A stretch of DNA of 64,000 nucleotides from Magnetospirillum sp. XM-1 (GTDB taxonomy: Bacteria; Pseudomonadota; Alphaproteobacteria; Rhodospirillales; Magnetospirillaceae): positions 4,244,001 to 4,308,000 of the forward strand of contig NZ_LN997848.1 of the NCBI RefSeq assembly GCF_001511835.1, written 5' to 3'. A model generated the notes under the pieces. It was not told where the DNA came from, did no database searches, and worked only from the letters and a program-made list of their open reading frames with translations. The first letter of the stretch is position 1. The number at the start of each line of letters is the position of its first letter. The translations under genes and the position numbers were made by a program. Shown in pieces: positions 18,700-26,867 of this stretch.

Positions 18700-19044
18700 C
18701 TATCCGGATAGGCTGGGGCCATAGCGCAGGACCTGAATCCGCTCCAGCGTGATCAGTCCCTTGTCGCGCATCATGACGTCGAGAATGGGAAGGAAGGCAT
18801 CGATCTTGTCGGGGGCGTCGACGATCTCGACCACCACCGGCAGATCCTCGGACAGCTCGATGACCTTGGCGCTGTGCAGGCGCGACGAGTGGCCGAAGCC
18901 GAGCGGGCCGCGCAGCACCGTGGCCCCGGCCAGGTTGCTATGGCGGGCCTCGAGAACGATCGCCTCGAACAGGGGCCTGCCGTCATAGCGGGCCTGTTCA
19001 CCCACGAAAATCCTGAGCAGGGTGGCGTCCTTGGGAATGCGCAT
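18700..19044 (-). CDS. DUF190 family protein
   Basis: 114 residues, from ATG 19044 preceded by AGGAGGAG. The family pattern is clear: LLRIFVGEQARYDGRPLFEAIVLEARHSNLAGATVLRGPLGFG, then VVVEIVDAPDKIDAFLPILD and GLITLERIQVLRY. The fold is PII-like (ferredoxin-like), probably a small-molecule-binding trimer. It begins 11 bases after the stop of crcB on the same strand, an arrangement common in bacteria that suggests a role in fluoride export or its control. The last codons and stop form a 16-bp palindrome (18698-18713). Confidence 0.9.
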   Translation of the reverse strand: MRIPKDATLLRIFVGEQARYDGRPLFEAIVLEARHSNLAGATVLRGPLGFGHSSRLHSAKVIELSEDLPVVVEIVDAPDKIDAFLPILDVMMRDKGLITLERIQVLRYGPSLSG

Positions 19045-19055
19045 GACGTCTCCTC

Positions 19056-19442
19056 CTACCGGTTCAGGATCACGGCCGCCGCATGGCCCAGCCAGACGGC
19101 CAGCAGACACAGCGCCACCGATCCCATGACGTTCATTCCGGCGGCCAGCCACTCGCCGCCCTCGGCCAGGATCAGTGTTTCCAGGCTGAACGACGAGAAG
19201 GTGGTGTAGCCGCCGCAGATTCCCACCATGAAGAAGGTGCGCCATTCGCTGGGAACGTAAAAGCGGCCCTCGGCGGCGGTCAGGGCGGCGATCAGGCCGA
19301 TGGCCGCCGAGCCGGTGACGTTGACCAGCAAGGTGCCCCAGGGAAAGGTGCCGGCGCTGGCGTTGGACACCACCGATGACAGCCAGTAGCGCAACGTGCC
19401 GCCGATGGCGCTTCCCAAGGCGACAAGGGCATAGGTGAGCAT
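19056..19442 (-). CDS. crcB: CrcB/Fluc fluoride channel
   Basis: 128 residues with four hydrophobic helices. Family signatures are GSAIGGTLRYWLSS, FPWGTLLVNVTGSAAIGL and GICGGYTTFSSFSLE; the TFSSFS segment contains the Phe residues that line the dual-topology fluoride channel. It exports fluoride across the inner membrane as an antiparallel dimer. It heads a two-gene unit with the DUF190 gene. I looked upstream (19443-19560) for the conserved fluoride riboswitch core and did not find it. Confidence 0.95.
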   Translation of the reverse strand: MLTYALVALGSAIGGTLRYWLSSVVSNASAGTFPWGTLLVNVTGSAAIGLIAALTAAEGRFYVPSEWRTFFMVGICGGYTTFSSFSLETLILAEGGEWLAAGMNVMGSVALCLLAVWLGHAAAVILNR

Positions 19443-19668
19443 GCGCCGCTTTCCGTATGGTTGGCCGAAGACTTCGACTATGCCCCGTCTTGCCGCCCGG
19501 TCAACCGGAAACGCCGCCTGCGAATATTGCGTATAGGTTTCAGCCCCCGACTCGCCCTATATTGTCGAAGGTTCGGGATGAGCATACCCATCGGGCGAGA
19601 GCCCGAGGCTCCGGGGGGAGCCGAAAAAGGGGGGAGAGCATGCGTCATCGTGATTCTCGGTTGCGGTC

Positions 19669-20943
19669 ATGACTGAACTCGACCCTGTCGGCCTGGCCGG
19701 CGTGCTCGAGGACAGCCCCATCGGCGTTTCCATATCGCGCAAGCGCGACGGGGTGATCGTCTTCGCCAACCACACCTTCTGCGAGCTGATCGGCGTGCCG
19801 CGCGCCAAGGTGATCGGCTCCAAGGCCCGCGACTATTACGTGGACGACCAGCAGCGCGCCACGGTGATCAATTACATGAAGCGCCACGGCAGCGTCGATC
19901 ACGCCGAGGTGCAGTTCCGCCGTTCGGACGGCGCGCCGTTCTGGACGCTGCTCACCATCCGGGAATCCCTGTTCGGGACCGAGCCGGTCAACCTCGCCTG
20001 GGTCTACGACATCACCGAGCGCAAGAACTCGGAAGAGCGGCTGCAACTGGCCGCCAAGGTGGTGGAGACCGCCAACGAGGGCATCATGATCACCGGCCCC
20101 GACGGCACCATCGAGGCGGTCAACACCGCGTTCACCCGCATCACCGGGTTCAGCCTGGACGAGGCCATCGGCAGGAAGCCGAACATCCTGAAATCGGGGC
20201 GCCACGACAACGACTTCTACCGCGACATGTGGCGCTCCATCCTGGATTCCGGCCAATGGCAGGGCGAGGTGTGGAACCGGCGGCGCACCGGCGAGGTGTT
20301 CATCGAGTGGCTGTCCATCGCCACGGTGCGCGACGCCTTCGGCGAGGTTTCGCACATGCTGGGCATCTTCAGCGACATCACGGCGCGCAAGGAAGACGAG
20401 GAGCAGGTGTGGCGCCAGGCCAATTTCGACGCCCTGACCGGCCTGCCCAACCGTTCGCTTTTCCTCGACCGCCTGGGCCAGGCGGTCAAGGCGGCCAAGC
20501 GCGACAAGACCCGCTTCGCCCTGCTGTTCATCGACCTGGACGGCTTCAAGAAGGTCAACGACACCCACGGCCACGCGGTGGGCGACCTGCTGCTGCAGGA
20601 GGCGGCGGCCCGGCTGCTGCTGTCGGTGCGCTCATCGGACACGGTGGCGCGGCTGTCGGGCGACGAGTTCACGGTGATCCTCCACGATGTAGAGGGACGC
20701 AACGAGATCGGCAACGTCGCCGCCAAGGTGGTGGCGCGCCTTGCCGAACCCTTCGAACTGGACGGCCATGACGCCAATGTCCAGGCCAGCGTCGGCATCG
20801 CCGTCTTCCCCGACGACGCCGACGACGCCGCCTTGCTGATCCGCCTCGCCGACCGGGCCATGTACACGGTCAAGGGATCGGGCAAGAACAATTTCGGCTT
20901 CCATGAAATGCCGGAACGACTTGTCTATCCGCTGGATGCGTGA
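19669..20943 (+). CDS. PAS-PAS-GGDEF diguanylate cyclase
   Basis: 424 residues without membrane helices. PAS 1 (about 8-118) ends in the PAC motif LAWVYDITERKNSEE. PAS 2 (about 125-243) ends LGIFSDITARKEDEE. The GGDEF domain (about 250-420) opens FDALTGLPNRSLFLDRL and carries LSGDEF at 329-334, an accepted active variant of GGDEF. The product-inhibition site RxxD is present five residues before it (Arg321-Asp324). It should make cyclic di-GMP from GTP in response to a cytoplasmic PAS signal. It is monocistronic by position. Two PilZ receptors for this messenger are encoded at 34.4-35.4 kb. Confidence 0.93.
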   Translation: MTELDPVGLAGVLEDSPIGVSISRKRDGVIVFANHTFCELIGVPRAKVIGSKARDYYVDDQQRATVINYMKRHGSVDHAEVQFRRSDGAPFWTLLTIRESLFGTEPVNLAWVYDITERKNSEERLQLAAKVVETANEGIMITGPDGTIEAVNTAFTRITGFSLDEAIGRKPNILKSGRHDNDFYRDMWRSILDSGQWQGEVWNRRRTGEVFIEWLSIATVRDAFGEVSHMLGIFSDITARKEDEEQVWRQANFDALTGLPNRSLFLDRLGQAVKAAKRDKTRFALLFIDLDGFKKVNDTHGHAVGDLLLQEAAARLLLSVRSSDTVARLSGDEFTVILHDVEGRNEIGNVAAKVVARLAEPFELDGHDANVQASVGIAVFPDDADDAALLIRLADRAMYTVKGSGKNNFGFHEMPERLVYPLDA

Positions 20944-20978
20944 TGTTTGCGTAAGTGGAACCAGCTTTTCTCTTCGTC

Positions 20979-21136
20979 ACCCTCGGGCTTGACCCGAGGG
21001 TCTATGGATGGCCGGGTCAAGCCCGGCCATGACGAGCGGAAGGGGTGAACCCGACAAACGCGAGGACAGGCGGTCTGCCGTTGACGGACGGCAAGGACAT
21101 GTCATCCTGAAGCCGCAAGGCGGCAGAGGGATGACA
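20979..21136. repeat. Cluster of palindromic intergenic repeats
   Basis: Perfect hairpins fill the gap before modB. ACCCTCGGG-cttga-CCCGAGGGT spans 20979-21001. ATGGCCGGG-tcaag-CCCGGCCAT spans 21008-21030. TGCCGT-tgacgg-ACGGCA follows near 21076-21093. A two-level cruciform runs from TGTCATCC (21100) to GGATGACA (21136) with inner GCCGC/GCGGC. The loops of the first two are complementary (cttga/tcaag), so the pair can also fold as one large structure. The pattern is like the REP-type repeats common between alphaproteobacterial genes. It may terminate the cyclase transcript. Confidence 0.75.
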
Positions 21137-21165
21137 ATGCCCGCATTTCCTGGATCGAGAGTTTG

Positions 21166-21858
21166 ATGTTCACCCTGACGCCGCTCGAGACCGAGGCGCT
21201 GCGCCTGTCTCTGCTGGTGTCGTTCTGGGCGGTGGCGGCGTCGCTCCCCCTCGGGGTGGGCTGCGCCTGGATCCTGGCCCGCCTCGACTTTCCCGGCAAG
21301 ACCCTGGTGGACGGCATCATCCACCTGCCGCTGGTGCTGCCCCCCGTGGTGGTGGGCTACGGTCTGCTGGTGGTGCTGGGCCGAAGGGGCGTGGTGGGGG
21401 GCTGGCTCCACGACTGGTTCGGCATCAGCATCGCCTTCACCTGGAAGGGCGCGGCGGTGGCCTCGGCGGTGATCTCGTTTCCGCTGATGGTCCGCGCCAT
21501 CCGACTGGCGCTCGAAGGCGTCGACCGGGGCCTGGAACAGGCCGCCCGCACGCTGGGCTGCGGCCCCTTGCGCACCTTCTGGTCGGTGACCCTGCCCCTG
21601 GTGGCGCCCGGCCTGCTGACGGGCGTGATTCTGGCCTTCGCCCGCTCGCTGTCGGAATTCGGCGCCACCATCACCTTCGTCTCCAACATCCCCGGCGAGA
21701 CCCGCACCCTGCCCATCGCGCTCTATGCCCTGACCCAGGTGCCGGGCGGCGACGAGGCGGCGCTGCGCCTGTGCGTCATCTCGGTGATGGTGGCCTTCGC
21801 CGCCCTCTTGGCCTCGGAATTCCTGGCGCGGCGCGTCCAGGCCCGGCTGAAGGGATAG
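21166..21858 (+). CDS. modB: Molybdate ABC transporter permease
   Basis: 230 residues with about five membrane helices. It opens FTLTPLETEALRLSLLVSFWAV. The ABC permease EAA loop is LEQAARTLGCGPLRTFWSVTLPL (about 124-145), and SLSEFGATITFVSNIPGETRTLP is characteristic of ModB. It forms the channel for molybdate import with ModC, encoded eight bases downstream. A TTG codon immediately before the ATG could also be used. The usual modA binding-protein gene is absent here, unlike the standard modABC order, so the binding protein must be elsewhere or the system has lost it. Confidence 0.92.
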   Translation: MFTLTPLETEALRLSLLVSFWAVAASLPLGVGCAWILARLDFPGKTLVDGIIHLPLVLPPVVVGYGLLVVLGRRGVVGGWLHDWFGISIAFTWKGAAVASAVISFPLMVRAIRLALEGVDRGLEQAARTLGCGPLRTFWSVTLPLVAPGLLTGVILAFARSLSEFGATITFVSNIPGETRTLPIALYALTQVPGGDEAALRLCVISVMVAFAALLASEFLARRVQARLKG

Positions 21859-21865
21859 GCCGGCC

Positions 21866-22957
21866 GTGCTGGAGCTGGACGTCCGCCGCCGCCAGGGCGA
21901 TTTTCACCTCGATGTCCGCCTGTCGGCCGGGCCGGGGGTGACGGCGCTGTACGGCCGCTCGGGCTCGGGCAAGACCTCGGTGATCAACATGGTGGCCGGG
22001 CTGTCCCGACCCGACGAGGGCGTGATCAGCGTCGACGGCCGCGTGCTGTTCGACCATCTGGGCGGCGTCGACCTGGCGCCGGAAGTCCGCCGCCTGGGCT
22101 ATGTCTTCCAGGAGCACCGGCTGTTCCCTCATCTGTCGGTGCGGGGCAACCTGGAATTCGGCCAGAAGCTGCTGCCGGCGGGCGAACGCACCCAGTCCTT
22201 CGACAAGGTGGTGGACCTGCTGGGCATCGGACACCTGCTGGACCGCCGCCCCGCCAAGCTGTCGGGTGGCGAGAAGCAGCGCGTCGCCATCGGCCGCGCC
22301 CTGCTGGCCTCCCCCCGAATCCTGCTGATGGACGAGCCGCTGGCGGCGCTGGACCCGTCGCGCAAGGCCGAACTGCTGCCCTTCATCGCCCAGTTGGCCC
22401 GGCGTTTCGCCATTCCCATCGTCTATGTCAGCCACTCCATGGACGAGGTGATCCGCCTGGCCGACACCCTGGTGCTGATGGATGGCGGCAAGGTCGCCGC
22501 CTCGGGGCCGCTGGAGAGCCTGATGGGAGACCCGGGCTTGAGGCCGCTGACCGGACGCTACGAGGCGGGCGCGGTCATCTCCGCCGTGGTCGCCAGCCAT
22601 GATTCCGGCTATGGCGTCAGCCGCCTTGCCTTCGACGGCGGCACCCTGATCGTCAGCCGCTCGGAACTACCGGTCGGCGCCCGGGTGCGCGTGCGCATCC
22701 ATGCCCGCGACGTGGCCATCGCCATCGATCCGCCCGAGCGGGTCAGCATCCGCAACGTGCTGCCGGCCAGCGTGGTCTCGGTGGCCGCCGCCGATGCCTT
22801 CCTGGTGGACGTGGTGCTGGCCTGCGGCGCCACCCGCCTGTGGGTGCAGATCACCGCCCTGGCCCAGGCCCAGCTCAATCTAGTGCCGGGCATGCGGGTC
22901 CATGCCCTGATCAAGGCCCTGACCATCGCCCGGGGCGATGTGGCTTCTGTGGATTAG
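21866..22957 (+). CDS. modC: Molybdate ABC transporter ATP-binding protein
   Basis: 363 residues from a GTG start. It has Walker A GRSGSGKTS, Q-loop FQEHRLFPHLSVRGNL, signature LSGGEKQRVAIGRAL, Walker B ILLMDEPLAALD and H-loop SHSMDE. The C-terminal Mop/TOBE domain (about 290-360) reads ASVVSVAAADAFLVDVVLACGATRLWVQIT and binds molybdate. It energises ModB in the inner membrane. The gene pair is tightly spaced. No ModE-like palindrome was recognised upstream. Confidence 0.94.
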   Translation: MLELDVRRRQGDFHLDVRLSAGPGVTALYGRSGSGKTSVINMVAGLSRPDEGVISVDGRVLFDHLGGVDLAPEVRRLGYVFQEHRLFPHLSVRGNLEFGQKLLPAGERTQSFDKVVDLLGIGHLLDRRPAKLSGGEKQRVAIGRALLASPRILLMDEPLAALDPSRKAELLPFIAQLARRFAIPIVYVSHSMDEVIRLADTLVLMDGGKVAASGPLESLMGDPGLRPLTGRYEAGAVISAVVASHDSGYGVSRLAFDGGTLIVSRSELPVGARVRVRIHARDVAIAIDPPERVSIRNVLPASVVSVAAADAFLVDVVLACGATRLWVQITALAQAQLNLVPGMRVHALIKALTIARGDVASVD

Positions 22958-23021
22958 CTCCTATACCGATCGGCGGATTTGCCCTAGGCTTTGGTCCTGG
23001 TTATCGAGAAGGAGGCCGTTC

Positions 23022-23471
23022 ATGAAAGCCTGGGTTCTGCTGCTTCCCCTGATGCTGGGCGTCGCCGCCGGCCAAGCCTCTGCCGCCGACAGCGGCGGGC
23101 TGGGAACCGTCCTCAAGGATGCAGCCACCGACGCCGCCGGACAGGCGGCGCGCGACACCGTCGACAAGACCGCCCCGCGCCGCGACGACCGCGACCGCGA
23201 CGTCCGCGACCGCGACCGCGACCGCAGGGACGACCGCGACCGGGATTATCGCGACAGGGATCGCCGCGACGACCGGGACCGGCGCGATGCCAGGGACCGC
23301 GACCGCGACCGGCGCGACGATCGCGATCGGGACCGGGATCGTCGGGACCGCCGCGACGACCGCGACTGGCGCGATGGCCGCGACGCTCCCGGCAAGTCCT
23401 ACGAACACCGCCGCGACGGCCGCGGCGACCAGGACAATCCGGGGCGCGGCAGAAAGAACCGCGACGACTAG
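23022..23471 (+). CDS. Secreted Asp/Arg-repeat protein
   Basis: 149 residues from the ATG with AAGGAGG upstream. A signal peptide (MKAWVLLLPLMLGVAAGQASA) is followed by a short helical segment. About 75 residues (about 52-125) are then almost only alternating Asp and Arg (DRDRRD, RDRDY), and a Gly/Arg/Asp-rich tail ends the protein. Near-equal charge suggests a disordered polyampholyte in the periplasm or outside. The DNA is correspondingly repetitive (CGCGACCG units), so length variation by slippage is plausible. It sits 20 bases before a response regulator. No function is known; it may bind nucleic acid, mineral or membrane surfaces. Confidence 0.7.
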   Translation: MKAWVLLLPLMLGVAAGQASAADSGGLGTVLKDAATDAAGQAARDTVDKTAPRRDDRDRDVRDRDRDRRDDRDRDYRDRDRRDDRDRRDARDRDRDRRDDRDRDRDRRDRRDDRDWRDGRDAPGKSYEHRRDGRGDQDNPGRGRKNRDD

Positions 23472-23491
23472 AGGAAGCCTTCCGTTCCGTC

Positions 23492-23998
23492 ATGAAGACC
23501 GCTCATATCCTGGTGGTGGATGACGATTCCACCACCAGGTCGATTCTAGACGCTCTCCTTCGCGCCCAGGGCTACCGCGTGACCCCCTGCACCGGCGGAG
23601 AGGACATGTGGGCCACCCTGGCCGCCGGTCCCGCCGATCTGGTGATTCTCGACGTGGAGATGCCGGGCGAGGACGGCTACACCCTGCTCCACCGGTTGCG
23701 TGAACGCTCGGGCGTCGGCGTCATCTTGCTGACCAGCCATACCGCGCTCGAGCACAAGCTGCACGGCCTGGAACTGGGAGCCGACGAATTCTTAAGCAAG
23801 CCCGCCGACCGCCGGGAATTGCTGGCCCGCATCAAGTCGCTGCTGCGCCGGGCGGCGGCGGCGGCGGCCAAGGCTCCGCCGTCACGCCCGGCCTCCTGCC
23901 CCTCTTGCGGCAGCCGGGTCCGCTATTCCCTGCAATCGGACGCGGGCGCCATCGGCTCGTGCCCGGCCTGCGGCTGGTCGAAATTCTATTCGGCCTGA
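23492..23998 (+). CDS. Response regulator with C-terminal zinc ribbon
   Basis: 168 residues. The receiver domain (1-120) has all key residues: Asp10/Asp11, phospho-Asp54 (LVILDVEMPG), Thr81 and Lys103. After an Ala-rich linker, residues 136-160 hold two knuckles, CPSCG and CPACGW, forming a four-cysteine zinc ribbon. There is no DNA-binding or enzyme domain, so output may be through protein or RNA contact by the ribbon. The last 13 bases overlap the 3' end of the convergent Cys-cluster gene. No kinase is adjacent. Confidence 0.88.
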   Translation: MKTAHILVVDDDSTTRSILDALLRAQGYRVTPCTGGEDMWATLAAGPADLVILDVEMPGEDGYTLLHRLRERSGVGVILLTSHTALEHKLHGLELGADEFLSKPADRRELLARIKSLLRRAAAAAAKAPPSRPASCPSCGSRVRYSLQSDAGAIGSCPACGWSKFYSA

Positions 23999-24276
23999 TA
24001 ACGGCAGTCGCAGCCTTTGCCGGCGGCGATCCAGCGGGCCACCAGCCGCGCCGCCCAGCGCCGGGGCAACAGGGGAACGAAGCATCCGGGCGCGTCCAGC
24101 ACGCCACAGACATAGCGCCCGTCCCGCCACATCAAAGCGGGGCACGGGCCCTTGCGGCGACGGAACAGCACCAGCCCCAGGGGACAGGTCTCCACCGCGC
24201 AGCACAGGCCGCAGCCGTTGCACGGCGCGCCGAATTCCGGCTTACCCGGCGCTTCGGCGCGCAGCTCGACCTTCAC
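23986..24276 (-). CDS. Small Cys-cluster protein downstream of the hydrogenase genes
   Basis: 96 residues from a GTG that overlaps the upstream stop (GTGA). The N-terminal half carries CNGCGLCCAVETCPLG (Cys19, 22, 25, 26, 32), followed by GPCPAL, YVCGVLDAPGCF and the final CDCRY, eleven or so cysteines in all. Such CxxCxxCC proteins are expected to bind iron-sulfur or zinc, as in the YkgJ-like cysteine-cluster group. Position at the end of the hydrogenase run and coupling to the preceding ORF suggest a linked role, perhaps in metal handling, but this is inference. A basic helical stretch (LPRRWAARLVARW) lies between the clusters. Confidence 0.75.
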   Translation of the reverse strand: MKVELRAEAPGKPEFGAPCNGCGLCCAVETCPLGLVLFRRRKGPCPALMWRDGRYVCGVLDAPGCFVPLLPRRWAARLVARWIAAGKGCDCRYQAE

Positions 24277-24782
24277 AGCGTCACTTCGTGCTCGAAGTAA
24301 TCCTTGTTGCGAATGTCGGCGCCCGACTTGGTGCGGTCGATATAGACGACGCGCCAGCCCGGCATCTCTTCCTTGATGCGCCGGGCGATGTTCAGCGCCC
24401 GGGTCTGGAAGGCCTCGATCACCGCCGGAGTCACCGCCTCGATGCGGTCGACGGATTCCTTCCAGGCGACGATCTCGGATTTGAGGCCGGGCGACAGCAG
24501 CACGGGGGCGGGCTCGGCCGTCTCGTCGTCGCTGTTCCACACGCCGTCCGAGCCGTAATAGCACATCAGGCGCACCCAGATTTGGCGGTCTGCGCCGCGT
24601 CCCGGCGCGCCGGTCACCGCCATGGAGGACAGGCGCGAATTCTCGGCCCGGAGGCGTCCGATCTCGGCTGCCGCCTCGGCCAGCAGCCCGGCCAGGCAAT
24701 TGCGTTCGTGCCCCCCCTCGCCGCAGCGGCAGGACGGTGCGGGAAAGCCCTGCAGGCGGGCAATCAGGTCGGAATCGGACAT
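24273..24782 (-). CDS. Hypothetical protein with N-terminal Cys/His motif
   Basis: 169 residues, not recognised. Residues 18-29 (CRCGEGGHERNC) place three Cys and one His in a possible metal site. A short coiled coil (LAEAAAEIGRLRAENSRL) follows. The C-terminal domain is of mixed structure and contains IWVRLMCYYGSDGVWNSDDE and GWRVVYIDRTKSGADIRNK. It lies 108 bases after hoxW on the same strand and is coupled (GTGA) to the Cys-cluster gene. It may therefore be an accessory of the hydrogenase locus or a separate two-gene unit. Confidence 0.65.
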   Translation of the reverse strand: MSDSDLIARLQGFPAPSCRCGEGGHERNCLAGLLAEAAAEIGRLRAENSRLSSMAVTGAPGRGADRQIWVRLMCYYGSDGVWNSDDETAEPAPVLLSPGLKSEIVAWKESVDRIEAVTPAVIEAFQTRALNIARRIKEEMPGWRVVYIDRTKSGADIRNKDYFEHEVTL

Positions 24783-24890
24783 GATGGAATACCCCTGTTC
24801 GCGAGTTTCGCAAGAATAACCCTCAACCGGCCGGCAAACCCGCGCTCATCGGAGCGGGCGGCCATGCAGGGAACGGATTTCCCAACCCTT

Positions 24891-25358
24891 TCAGGCGGGT
24901 GACGCGCCCAGCCACTCCCTGGTCCAGGCCAGGGCGGCGTCCAGATGCGCGCTGGCCGCCGCGCTCAACGGCTCGCCCAGTTCGAACGCCTCGCCGGCGA
25001 TGGCCAGCAAGGTGCAGGGCGGCGGCGCGCTTTTCTTGATCTCGGCATAGACATGCATGACGCCCTGGGGCGACAGGGCATGGCTGGTGAACGAGGAATC
25101 CCGGGCGGGCTGGATGGCCTCGGCCCGGAACGGCGCATCGGAGGCGGCCGCCGAGGCATCGACGAACAGCACCCTTTTCCGCCCCTCCAGGTCGAGCGCA
25201 TGCTCCACCTGCAGTTGGAAATCGGTCAACAGGTCCACCTCGCCCCATTGGGGATGGCTGGCCCGCAGCGCCTCGATGGCATCCAGCAAGGCGGGCCCCA
25301 GGGCGTCGTCGCCCCGGGATGGATTGCCCCAGCCGAAGATCAGGGTGGGGGCGGTCAC
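24891..25358 (-). CDS. hoxW: Hydrogenase maturation endopeptidase
   Basis: 155 residues from a GTG overlapping the hoxH stop (GTGA). The family start is LIFGWGNPSRGDDALGP, in which the acidic residues bind the active-site nickel that guides cleavage. LFVDASAA and SHALSPQGVM are further family positions. It should remove the C-terminal extension of HoxH after NiFe(CN)2CO insertion. Overlap with hoxH ensures co-synthesis. Its specificity for HoxH is inferred from adjacency. Confidence 0.9.
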   Translation of the reverse strand: MTAPTLIFGWGNPSRGDDALGPALLDAIEALRASHPQWGEVDLLTDFQLQVEHALDLEGRKRVLFVDASAAASDAPFRAEAIQPARDSSFTSHALSPQGVMHVYAEIKKSAPPPCTLLAIAGEAFELGEPLSAAASAHLDAALAWTREWLGASPA

Positions 25359-26854
25359 AAGGCCCCCTTGCCCACCCGCCCCTCGGAATCCTTGGTCATG
25401 CGGTCGATCTCGCGGCCTGAAGCATCCACCAGCGTCACCTCCAGCGGCATCTTGCCCAGCGCGTGGGTGGCACACGACAGGCAGGGGTCGAAGCAGCGGA
25501 TCGCCACCTCGATGTGGTTCAGCAGTCCCTCGGTGATCTCGTGGCCCTGCAGGTAGTTCTTGGCCACGTCGCGAACCGCCACGTTCATGGCGGTGTTGTT
25601 GTTGGTGGTGGACACGATCAGGTTGGCATAGGTCACCACGTCGTTCTCGTTGACGCGGTAATGGTGGAACAGGGTGCCGCGCGGCGCCTCGATCACCCCG
25701 ATGCCCTCCTCGCGCCGGGGCCCGGTGGCCATCAGCTCGGCCCCCATGATGTCGGGGTCCAGCAGCAGGTCCTTGATGGTCTCGGCGGCGCACAGCATCT
25801 CGATCATGCGCGCCCAGTGGAAGCCCAGCGAGCCGTGCAGCGGCTTGGCCCCGCCATAGGCCACGAACTCGGCCCGCTCCTCCTCCGCCTGGGGCGTCGG
25901 GATGCGGTCGCAGTTCTGGATGCGGGCCAGCGGACCGACCTTGTACCAGCCCTTCTCCTCGCCCAGCGTCGTGATGTAGGGGAACTTCATGTAGCTCCAC
26001 GGCTTGACGCCCTCGGTCAGCAGGGTCTGGTAGCCCTGGTAGCTGACCTGGTCGAACATCACCTCGCCGCATGCGTCCCGCGCCCGCAAGGCCCCGTGAT
26101 AGAAGTCCAGAGACCCCTTGTCGTCCACCAGGCTCATCATGGTGGTGGGCACGTTGCCGAACGCGTCGTAAAGGGCCGGGTTGGCCTTGTGCAGCTGCTT
26201 GATGATGCGCACCGCGTCGCGGCTCCAGGCGATCATCTGGTCGGCGTCCTTCAGCAGGTAGTCCCGCTCCTCGGCCGACAGCGACTTGTTGACGCCACCG
26301 GGGATGGAGCCGGTGCCGTGGACGCGCTTGCCCGAGGTGACGCGGATCACCTCCTGGCCGAACTTCCTGAGCAGCACGCCCATCTTGGCCACATCCGGGT
26401 TGGCGGCGGCCACGCCCACGATGTTGCGCTTGGCCACATCGGAATCGAAGCCGAACAGCAAATCGGGCGAGGACAGGTGGAAGAAGTGCAGCGCATGGCT
26501 CTGCAGCATCTGGCCGTAATGCATCAGGCGGCGGATCTTCTCCGCCGTGGGGGTCAGGATGCCGCCATTGACGATCATGTCCATGGCCTTGGACGCCGCC
26601 AGATGGTGCGACACCGGGCAGATGCCGCACAGGCGCTGGACGAGGACCGGTACCTCCCAATAGGGGCGGCCCTCGATGAACTTCTCGAAGCCCCGGAACT
26701 CGACGATGTGCAGGCGCACCTGATGCACCTGGTTGTCGTCGTCCAGGAGAATGGTGACCTTGCCGTGCCCCTCGACCCGGGACACGGGCTCGATGACGAT
26801 GCGCTTCAGCGCGTCGGGGTTCTTGGCGGTTTCCAGTTCGAATTGGTGCCTCAT
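25355..26854 (-). CDS. hoxH: NAD-linked [NiFe] hydrogenase large subunit
   Basis: 499 residues. It holds the NiFe active site: the N-terminal pair RLCGICPVSHH (Cys76, Cys79) and the C-terminal pair DPCLSCATH (Cys458, Cys461). His464 is the expected cleavage point, leaving a 35-residue extension (ALGKMPLEVTLVDASG...) for HoxW to remove. RVEGHGKVTI near residue 27 is also conserved. It forms the hydrogenase module with HoxY in the cytoplasm, splitting H2 or evolving it using NADH through HoxFU (group 3d type). The gene starts 13 bases after the hoxY stop. Confidence 0.96.
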   Translation of the reverse strand: MRHQFELETAKNPDALKRIVIEPVSRVEGHGKVTILLDDDNQVHQVRLHIVEFRGFEKFIEGRPYWEVPVLVQRLCGICPVSHHLAASKAMDMIVNGGILTPTAEKIRRLMHYGQMLQSHALHFFHLSSPDLLFGFDSDVAKRNIVGVAAANPDVAKMGVLLRKFGQEVIRVTSGKRVHGTGSIPGGVNKSLSAEERDYLLKDADQMIAWSRDAVRIIKQLHKANPALYDAFGNVPTTMMSLVDDKGSLDFYHGALRARDACGEVMFDQVSYQGYQTLLTEGVKPWSYMKFPYITTLGEEKGWYKVGPLARIQNCDRIPTPQAEEERAEFVAYGGAKPLHGSLGFHWARMIEMLCAAETIKDLLLDPDIMGAELMATGPRREEGIGVIEAPRGTLFHHYRVNENDVVTYANLIVSTTNNNTAMNVAVRDVAKNYLQGHEITEGLLNHIEVAIRCFDPCLSCATHALGKMPLEVTLVDASGREIDRMTKDSEGRVGKGAL

Positions 26855-26867
26855 CGCGGGCGTTCCT

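Noticed and set aside
18698..18713. 16-bp perfect palindrome GCCTATCCGGATAGGC
   Set aside because: It is made of the last codons and stop of the DUF190 gene and has no U-run, so it is not convincing as a terminator or operator.
19443..19668. Fluoride riboswitch upstream of crcB
   Set aside because: The conserved core and pseudoknot bases of the crcB RNA motif were not found on the minus strand.
23001..23408. Minus-strand ORF of Ala/Val/Pro repeats opposite the Asp/Arg gene
   Set aside because: It is the reverse reading of the repetitive GACCGC DNA and has no ribosome site or homologue-like feature.
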